Shown: in pieces, positions 39,701-44,843 of the stretch
How the letters are laid out: every line of letters starts with the position of its first letter
Position numbering within the stretch: the first letter of the stretch is position 1
Assembly (NCBI GenBank): GCA_021739645.1
Contig: JAIPBL010000053.1
Span: 1 to 44,843 of the forward strand
Source of the DNA: Saprospiraceae bacterium
Lineage (GTDB): Bacteria; Bacteroidota; Bacteroidia; Chitinophagales; Saprospiraceae
Length of the DNA stretch: 44,843 nt
Direction of reading: 5' to 3'
Translations under genes and position numbers: made by a program
Notes under the pieces: model-generated
Told to the model about the DNA's origin: nothing
Databases searched by the model: none
The model's input: the letters and a program-made list of their open reading frames with translations, nothing else

Positions 39701-40117
39701 ATGCTAGAAATCAAACTGACCGAGACACTGCTGGATGTAAATGCCTGCATCAACTTCGTTTCATCGGACGATGCAGGCGGCATTGATGTTTTTATCGGAA
39801 CGGTCCGCAACGCCACCAAAGGCAAACCCGTGCTCCGCCTCGAATTTGAAGCCTACGAACCCATGGCCATCGCCGAGATGCAAAAAATTGCGGAGCAGGC
39901 AAAAGCAAAATTTGGGGCAAAAAAAATAGCACTGCACCACCGTTCCGGCATCCTCCAAATTGGCGAAGCTGCTGTCGTTATCGCCGTGAGTGCCCCACAT
40001 CGAGCGGCTGCTTTTGACGCCTGCCGTTATTGCATTGACACTTTGAAGGAAACCGTCCCCATTTGGAAAAAAGAAATTTTTGAAGACGGTGAAGTTTGGG
40101 TGGCAGCACATCCATAA
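39701..40117 (+). CDS. moaE: MoaE, molybdopterin synthase catalytic subunit
   Basis: A 138-residue protein matching MoaE, which inserts sulfur from MoaD into precursor Z to make molybdopterin. Visible family motifs: GGIDVFIGTVRNATKGKPVLRLEFEAYEPMA near the start, ALHHRSGILQIGEAAVVIAVSAPHRAAAF in the middle, and VPIWKKEIFEDGEVWV with the catalytic Lys at the end. It forms a pair with moaD upstream, interrupted only by the palindromic element. Confidence 0.93.
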   Translation: MLEIKLTETLLDVNACINFVSSDDAGGIDVFIGTVRNATKGKPVLRLEFEAYEPMAIAEMQKIAEQAKAKFGAKKIALHHRSGILQIGEAAVVIAVSAPHRAAAFDACRYCIDTLKETVPIWKKEIFEDGEVWVAAHP

Positions 40118-40120
40118 AAA

Positions 40121-40156
40121 ATTATGAGTTGCGAGTTTTGAGTTTTGAGTTGGTGG
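40121..40156. repeat. GAGTTTT period-7 repeat between convergent genes
   Basis: Three GAGTTTT-type units fill the gap between the moaE stop (40117) and the acetyltransferase stop (40166). Confidence 0.55.
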
Positions 40157-40165
40157 AAGCCGAGT

Positions 40166-40804
40166 TCACAAGTCAACAAATTCAAGCTGTTCCTGAAAGA
40201 ACTGGAAATACTTTCCCACATGCAGCCCGTCCATCAGCGCATGGTTGGCTTCCACGGAAACGGGCATTTTCTTTCCGCCGTTTTCTTCTAAAATTTTACC
40301 AAAAACAATTTTGGGCACACTGTCCTCCCGACCAAAACGGCGAGCGTGCTTTATCCCTGTGAACGACACCCAAGGCATGATGGAATAATGCAGTTTGTCA
40401 TGTTCGTCGTCGCCGGGTTCGAGGTGTCGGGTGCGGAGTTGTTCTTCAATTTTTCCACGGCCATCTGCCACAAAACGGCGAAGGTCAGGCTGCATGTCAA
40501 GGTAGCAAAAGCTGAAAGTTTCGTCGTCGTGGAGGACGGTGAGGCTGGGGTGAACGATGTCGTAGGTGCGCACCTCACCGCCCACGAGGCGCATCCGAAA
40601 TTCCTCAACGGCATTGGCGGCCAAGGTGGAGCAGTGCAAACTGGCAAGCGAAAACGACAACTTGTTTTTTTTGCAAAAATCAAAAAGCAGGGCCACATCC
40701 ACGTTGGCAGTGATGTTGAAAAACGGGTCGTCGAACTTGCGGAAGAAATGGAAAACCTCGCGGCGTTTCCAGGTAGTGGTGTCTAGTGTTTTGTACATAA
40801 TCAC
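40166..40804 (-). CDS. Chloramphenicol-acetyltransferase-like O-acetyltransferase
   Basis: A 212-residue protein of the CAT family. The catalytic His is in NHALMDGLHVGKYFQ (about residue 188, the HxxxDG motif), and the N-terminal segment KRREVFHFFRKFDDPFFNITANVDVALLFDFCKKNKLSFSLASLH is typical. CAT enzymes acetylate chloramphenicol in resistant strains, but many chromosomal relatives have unknown acceptors, so this is not evidence of resistance by itself. Its ATG overlaps the MFS transporter stop (ATGA at 40804-40801), so the two are translationally coupled. A start two codons later (40798) is possible. Confidence 0.85.
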   Translation of the reverse strand: MIMYKTLDTTTWKRREVFHFFRKFDDPFFNITANVDVALLFDFCKKNKLSFSLASLHCSTLAANAVEEFRMRLVGGEVRTYDIVHPSLTVLHDDETFSFCYLDMQPDLRRFVADGRGKIEEQLRTRHLEPGDDEHDKLHYSIMPWVSFTGIKHARRFGREDSVPKIVFGKILEENGGKKMPVSVEANHALMDGLHVGKYFQFFQEQLEFVDL

Positions 40805-42126
40805 ACTGTTACTTCCGCCCTTGTATGCGGTATTTTCACTTTTATCAAAACCAACAAACCTATCAAAAAGAACACCGCCAGTGCCATCACGCTGACCCGC
40901 ATCCCGCCCGAAAGCTGACCGGTGAAGGCGAAGCTGAACGAACCGAGGGCAGTAGCCCCTTTTTCAAGCACATCGTAAAAACTAAAGTAAGAAGTGGTAT
41001 CTTTCACGCCCTCCGGCAGCAGCTTGGAATAGGTGGCACGGGATTGCGACTGCACCCCGCCCATGACCAGCCCCACGGCAGCAGCCATGATGTAAAACTG
41101 CATTTTGCCGTCCACAAAATAGCCGCCCACGCAGACCACCGTCCACAAAATGAGCATGACCATCAAGCCGGATTTGTTGCCGATGTGGTCGGAGACTTTG
41201 GCGAAAAACCAAGCTCCCACGAGTGCGAGCACTTGGAGCAACAAGATGACGACGATAAGTTCATTGGATTCCATTTCCATTTCCACGCTGGCAAAAAGCG
41301 AGGCGAGCGCAAGCACCGTCTGCACCCCAGCACTGTAAAAAAAGAAAGAAATCAAGAAGCGTTTAAGGTCCGGCAACTGTTTGGCCTGCCGCCAAACTTT
41401 GTTGAATTCCTGATAGCCCTTTGACAAAATCTTGAGGTCGAAGGGTTTGTCGCCGTCCTTTGGAAGGCGGGCAAATGCATACTGCGCAAAGCCCAGCCAC
41501 CACAATCCAACCGTGAGGAATGAGATGCGCACGGCGAGTGTCCCCGCTTCTGGGAGTCCAAACCAATGTGGGAAAGTGATAACTACGAGGTTGACAATCA
41601 ATAAAATAACACTACCGACATAGCCGAGCATAAAGCCTTTTGCGCTCACCCGGTTGTAGTGTTCTTCGGTTACAATATCAGGAAGATAGGAATTGTAAAA
41701 AACGATGGAACCTGCAAAGCCAGCCGTTCCAATCAAAAAACCAAGTACACCAAGCATCAGCATTGGACCAGAACCAATGTTTTCCCCATCGAAAAAAAAC
41801 AGTGACATACAAGCCAATGAGCCAACCGTGGTAAAAAACCGCATGAAAGCCATGCGACGACCACTGCTATCGGCAATGCCAGACAAGATGGGCGAAATGG
41901 CAGCGATGACCAAGTACGCCACAGCCACGGTCAGCGAAAACAACGTGGTGTTTAACATGGCAACGCCAAACGGGCTGACTTCGTGTGCCGTGATTCCCTC
42001 AAAATAGGCTGGGAAAATGGCAACTGCAATGGTGAGCGCAAAGGCAGAATTGGCCCAATCGAACATGGCCCAGCCGTTGATAATCTTGGGGTCGTTGAGT
42101 TGAAAGTCGGGTTTTGCTATGGTCAT
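40801..42126 (-). CDS. MFS transporter of the UMF1/Atg22-like type
   Basis: A 441-residue membrane protein with about twelve TM helices. The N-terminal NGWAMFDWANSAFALTIAVAIFPAYF and FLIGTAGFAGSIVFYNSYLPDI, with the motif GGVQSQSRATYSKLLPEG, identify the UMF1-type major facilitator group related to yeast Atg22, an amino-acid effluxer. The substrate is unknown. Coupled to the CAT-like gene by a four-base overlap, so transporter and acetyltransferase probably act on the same or related compounds. It is divergent from rimK across an inverted repeat. Confidence 0.88.
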   Translation of the reverse strand: MTIAKPDFQLNDPKIINGWAMFDWANSAFALTIAVAIFPAYFEGITAHEVSPFGVAMLNTTLFSLTVAVAYLVIAAISPILSGIADSSGRRMAFMRFFTTVGSLACMSLFFFDGENIGSGPMLMLGVLGFLIGTAGFAGSIVFYNSYLPDIVTEEHYNRVSAKGFMLGYVGSVILLIVNLVVITFPHWFGLPEAGTLAVRISFLTVGLWWLGFAQYAFARLPKDGDKPFDLKILSKGYQEFNKVWRQAKQLPDLKRFLISFFFYSAGVQTVLALASLFASVEMEMESNELIVVILLLQVLALVGAWFFAKVSDHIGNKSGLMVMLILWTVVCVGGYFVDGKMQFYIMAAAVGLVMGGVQSQSRATYSKLLPEGVKDTTSYFSFYDVLEKGATALGSFSFAFTGQLSGGMRVSVMALAVFFLIGLLVLIKVKIPHTRAEVTV

Positions 42127-42155
42127 TCGATTCTATTTTGGCGAAAGATAACTCG

Positions 42156-42330
42156 ATTTACGATTTACGATTTAGCAATTTACGATTGGGGAGCTGCTGA
42201 AACGTTTAGTTTTCGTTTTTTTCAAATACTTTGTGGCCGTAAAATCAGTCCTTGGTCAATAAGTTCATTCAATCACCTTTGCCAGATACGATAACCCCAA
42301 TCGTAAATAACTAAATCGTAAATCGTAAAT
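42156..42330. repeat. Inverted pair of ACGATTT repeats between divergent genes
   Basis: Left arm 42156-42191 and right arm 42295-42330 are inverted copies of 36 bases with only two mismatches, both built of ACGATTT units, about 103 bases apart. The left arm begins 29 bases from the MFS start, and the right arm includes the first two bases of the RimK ATG (42329). The whole control region of both genes lies inside or between the arms. Confidence 0.8.
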
Positions 42331-43234
42331 GCTCAATATCGCCCTTCTTTCAAGAGGTCCTGGCCTTTACTCAACCCAAAGTTTATTTCGAGCAGCACGT
42401 AAACGTGGGCATTATGTCCGGGTGGTTGACCACGGGCAGTGCAGCCTAATCATCGAACAAGGCCAACCACAGGTGATGTACGAGGGAAGTAAGCTCATCG
42501 GCATGGATGCACTCATCCCCCGAATCGGCGCATCGGTGACCGACTATGGGGCAGCGGTCATCCGGCAGTTCGAGCTAATGGGCGTTTATACCGCCACCCG
42601 CTCTGAGGCACTTAAAATGGCACGGGACAAACTCAAATGCCTGCAAATACTGAGCGCCAATGGCATAGCCGTCCCCCGAACTTTCATCGCTGGAATGACC
42701 GAGGCCATGCCCCGTTTAATGGACTTTTTGCAAGGGCCGCCATTTGTGGTGAAAACGCTGGAAAGCACCCATGGTGCCGGCGTTATGCTGGCAGAAAGTC
42801 GCAATTCCGCCGTGTCGATGATGGAAGCTTTTGAAAAACTTGGGAAACCCGTTATCATTCAGGAATTCATTGAAGAATCAGCAGGCAGCGACATCAGGGC
42901 CTTTGTTGTTGGAAATCAAGTGGTGGCCGCTATGTTGCGAAAAGCGCAAGTTGGAGAATTTCGTTCCAATATGCACTTGGGCGCCTCGGCCAGTATAGTA
43001 GAATTGACATCCATCGAAGAAAAAATCGTATTGGAATCTGCCCGCCTGATGAACCTCGATGTGGCTGGCGTGGACATCTTGCGCTCCAAGCGTGGCCCGC
43101 TGGTAATAGAAGTAAACGCCTCGCCTGGTTTGGAAGGTATTGAGACTACAACCAAGGTAGATATTGCGGGAGCGATAATTGAAAATTTGGAACGCGGCGT
43201 GGAGCGTTTTGTAAGCAAGCGGAAACAGCAATAA
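42329..43234 (+). CDS. RimK-type ATP-grasp alpha-L-glutamate ligase
   Basis: A 301-residue protein of E. coli RimK size. The N-terminal domain begins MLNIALLSRGPGLYSTQSLFRAARKRGH, and the ATP-grasp core has FVVKTLESTHGAGVMLAES, IIQEFIEESAGSDIRAFVVG and LRSKRGPLVIEVNASPGLEGIE (Mg and ATP ligands). RimK adds glutamates to the C-terminus of ribosomal protein S6; relatives ligate amino acids to other acceptors such as F420 or peptides. An aspartoacylase-like gene follows 15 bases downstream and might reverse or process the product. The start codon overlaps the right arm of the repeat element. I leave the symbol blank because the acceptor is unknown. Confidence 0.88.
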   Translation: MLNIALLSRGPGLYSTQSLFRAARKRGHYVRVVDHGQCSLIIEQGQPQVMYEGSKLIGMDALIPRIGASVTDYGAAVIRQFELMGVYTATRSEALKMARDKLKCLQILSANGIAVPRTFIAGMTEAMPRLMDFLQGPPFVVKTLESTHGAGVMLAESRNSAVSMMEAFEKLGKPVIIQEFIEESAGSDIRAFVVGNQVVAAMLRKAQVGEFRSNMHLGASASIVELTSIEEKIVLESARLMNLDVAGVDILRSKRGPLVIEVNASPGLEGIETTTKVDIAGAIIENLERGVERFVSKRKQQ

Positions 43235-43249
43235 ACCAAAATCTCAATC

Positions 43250-44182
43250 ATGATTATCCAAAACAACACCATCGAACCCGGCCAGAACGCCGTCCTCCGC
43301 CTCAGCGTTGGCCGCCTGCCTTCCGATACGAAGATTTACCTCAACGTCCACGTCTTCCGAAGCACAGCGCCGGGGCCAGCGGTGCTCATCATGGCTGGGG
43401 TTCACGGCGATGAAATCAACAGCGTGGAAATCGTGCGGCGAACGCTGGCGCAGCGTTGGTTCGAGGGGCTGCAACGGGGCAGCGTCGTGGTCATTCCACT
43501 TTTGAACGTGTACGGCTTCAACAATTTCAGTCGGGAAGTACCGGACGGCAAGGACGTGAACCGCAGTTTCCCCGGCTCCGCCAATGGCTCGATGGCCGCA
43601 CGGGTGGCGCATATTTTCACCAAACACATCCTGCCCGTCATCGACTTTGGCGTGGACTTCCACACGGGCGGCAACAACAACTACAACTACCCGCAAATCC
43701 GGTACTCCACGGGCCATGCCCGCAGCCGGGAGTTGGCTGATGCCTTCGCAGCACCCTTCTCTATTTCCTACAAACCCATCGCCAAGTCGCTGCGCAAAAC
43801 GGCGCTCGATGCTGGCAAGCCCATACTGGTGTACGAGGGTGGCGAAAACCTCCGCTTCGACCCGCTGGCCATCGAGCACGGGCTGGCAGGTATCCGTCGG
43901 TTGCTGTACGCTGAAGACATGCTGCCAGAAGTCCCGCCCCCAACTACCCCCAGTATTCAACTCACCAAAATGAACTGGATGCGCACCGACCGTTCCGGCA
44001 TTTTTCATGCCCTGAAAAAATCAGGTGATACGATAAAACCCGGCGAGCGACTGGCCGTGGTGAACGACCCCTACGGCATGGACGAGATTCCGGTGGTGGC
44101 AAAAAAGGCGGGGTACATCATTGGCCACAACAACAACCCGGTGGTGGGGATGGGGGATGCGCTGTTTCATATTGGGGTGTGA
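43250..44182 (+). CDS. Succinylglutamate desuccinylase/aspartoacylase-family zinc hydrolase
   Basis: A 310-residue M14-type zinc deacylase. Zinc ligands: H52 and E55 in GVHGDEINSVE and H138 in DFHTGG; the substrate-binding DVNRSFPG segment is at 102-109. The C-terminal third is a beta domain (RTDRSGIFHALKKSGDTIKPGERLAVVNDPYG) as in this family. Members cleave N-acyl amino acids or C-terminal amino-acid amides. Pairing with RimK suggests it trims a glutamate-tagged product or supplies the ligase substrate. It is probably co-transcribed with the ligase. Confidence 0.88.
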   Translation: MIIQNNTIEPGQNAVLRLSVGRLPSDTKIYLNVHVFRSTAPGPAVLIMAGVHGDEINSVEIVRRTLAQRWFEGLQRGSVVVIPLLNVYGFNNFSREVPDGKDVNRSFPGSANGSMAARVAHIFTKHILPVIDFGVDFHTGGNNNYNYPQIRYSTGHARSRELADAFAAPFSISYKPIAKSLRKTALDAGKPILVYEGGENLRFDPLAIEHGLAGIRRLLYAEDMLPEVPPPTTPSIQLTKMNWMRTDRSGIFHALKKSGDTIKPGERLAVVNDPYGMDEIPVVAKKAGYIIGHNNNPVVGMGDALFHIGV

Positions 44183-44396
44183 GGTTAGTGCTTAAAAATA
44201 TCATTTAAGGCTTTGAGGAACTGGCGGTCCGTCAAAAGTAGTGCTGTGACAAAAAATGAGACAACCGATGCAAAGGCATAATTTTGTTGTTATCAAGCCC
44301 TATAATTATGTAGCTATTTTGCCCATGTTTTTTGGGAGCAGACACCTGCGGACCTTGGGCTGCCGACGCAGCTATGGGTACTTCTATTACCAGAAC

Positions 44397-44414
44397 GCCA
44401 AAGCGGACTTTGGC
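44397..44414. repeat. REP-like palindrome (third copy of the GATACAT module)
   Basis: GCCAAAGCGGACTTTGGC followed by GATACTT; same structure as 23-46 and 15703-15726. Confidence 0.6.
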
Positions 44415-44631
44415 GATACTTTTCACTCAAACCCGATATGAGCTGCCATTTTTTTGATGGCTATCGACACCATGGCAGTGGTTCATCTCCCCGAAAAGGA
44501 AAAGCAGCGGGTTGGGTGAGGCCAGCCGATTGGGCATTTGATAACGTTGAAACGGGGGGAGTTGGAGAAGAGGGTGGGGTGGTAGTGGGTTGGGTTACGC
44601 TGTGTTTATGGGATTTTTTAGATGACCGGTG

Positions 44632-44698
44632 GCACTCACGCACACCGCCGCCTGCGTTGGCTTTGAGCGTTGGGCTTGGCGGCGGTTGGCGGGAGTGC
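44632..44698. repeat. Imperfect inverted repeat near the right edge
   Basis: Left arm 44632-44652 (GCACTCACGCACACCGCCGCC) and right arm 44678-44698 (GGCGGCGGTTGGCGGGAGTGC) pair over 21 bases with three mismatches. It lies about 80 bases upstream of the last gene start. Confidence 0.6.
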
Positions 44699-44781
44699 GT
44701 TGTTCATTCCCATTAAGTTAAGCCGCTCGGCTATACAATAAAAGCGACGAAAAGAGGATATTCGTGAAGATTCAACTAATC

Positions 44782-44843
44782 ATGAACACCTCCCTTCGTG
44801 CTTATATCGATGCCATCCGGCAATTTCCTTTCATGGCGCAATG
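44782..44843 (+). CDS. Start of a gene cut by the window edge
   Basis: Twenty codons from an ATG at 44782 (MNTSLRAYIDAIRQFPFMAQ) stay open to the end of the window. Too short to identify. The preceding 30 bases have an AAGAGGATA segment that may serve as a weak ribosome site. Confidence 0.4.
   Translation, partial: MNTSLRAYIDAIRQFPFMAQ

Larger units (their letters stand above)
44183..44781. other. Gene-free stretch with two palindromic repeats
   Basis: No gene supported. It contains a REP-like palindrome (44397-44414) and an inverted repeat (44632-44698). Short frames here show no familiar protein pattern. The stretch between about 44500 and 44600 is G-rich (runs of GGTGGGG and GGTTGGG) and could belong to a decayed element. 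Confidence 0.6.

Noticed and set aside
40166-40804. Acquired antibiotic-resistance gene
   Set aside because: CAT-like fold and catalytic His are present, but composition and context are chromosomal and no mobile element is beside it.
43244-44008. Minus-strand open frame (254 codons) opposite the aspartoacylase-like gene
   Set aside because: Antisense shadow; zinc motifs are on the plus strand.

Overview
This window looks like a chromosomal segment from a gliding-type Bacteroidota, most likely close to Saprospiria. Pointers to that group are a gldC gene, DUF3127 and DUF4199 genes, a dihydroorotase-like gene of the Bacteroidota type, and few obvious Shine-Dalgarno sites. Several genes also carry the Bacteroidota promoter pattern (TTG about -33, TAnnTTTG about -7). 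I saw no rRNA, tRNA, CRISPR array, prophage or complete insertion sequence.

Layout. 1-7.0 kb: a long FAD/Fe-S dehydrogenase, an ORF6N-domain gene, a saccharopine-dehydrogenase-type enzyme and a 7-CxxCH multihaem cytochrome with TPRs. 7.1-9.2 kb: an AT-rich patch with an orphan lipoprotein, a small unknown gene and a xisI gene broken by one stop codon. 9.3-12.5 kb: a GH20 hexosaminidase, nested inverted repeats, the tail of a type ISP restriction-modification gene and an unknown gene. 12.7-21.2 kb: a plus-strand cluster with two CDP-alcohol phosphatidyltransferases of the DIPP-synthase type, a GMC oxidoreductase, a Gfo/Idh/MocA enzyme, an internally duplicated membrane protein, a glycosyltransferase and an SDR, ending in gldC. 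21.3-24.6 kb: an ABC double ATPase, a small coiled-coil protein and a Tat-exported Gfo/Idh/MocA protein. 24.8-30.6 kb: a secreted protein, GT2, two DUF4199 genes, dihydroorotase-like, a small conserved gene, an ArsC-like gene and DUF3127. 30.7-36.1 kb: a GH2+PA14 enzyme, a GT39/83-type glycosyltransferase and an amidohydrolase-like protein. 36.1-44.2 kb: a cytosolic TPR histidine kinase, TauE/SafE, moaD, moaE, a CAT-like acetyltransferase, a UMF1-type MFS transporter, and a RimK plus aspartoacylase-like pair. A further gene starts at the right edge.

How genes fit together. The 12.7-20.9 kb genes read as one pathway that joins an activated CDP-linked group to an alcohol or polyol, with two redox enzymes, a glycosyltransferase and a membrane protein; the product is unknown. 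RimK and the aspartoacylase-like enzyme look like an amino-acid ligase and its possible reversal. moaD/moaE supply molybdopterin synthase.

The most striking feature is the repeat landscape. Many intergenic gaps hold inverted-repeat elements or period-7 repeats, several of them ending at or inside start or stop codons. Related repeats sit in frame inside at least four genes. The first gene alone carries three different ones.
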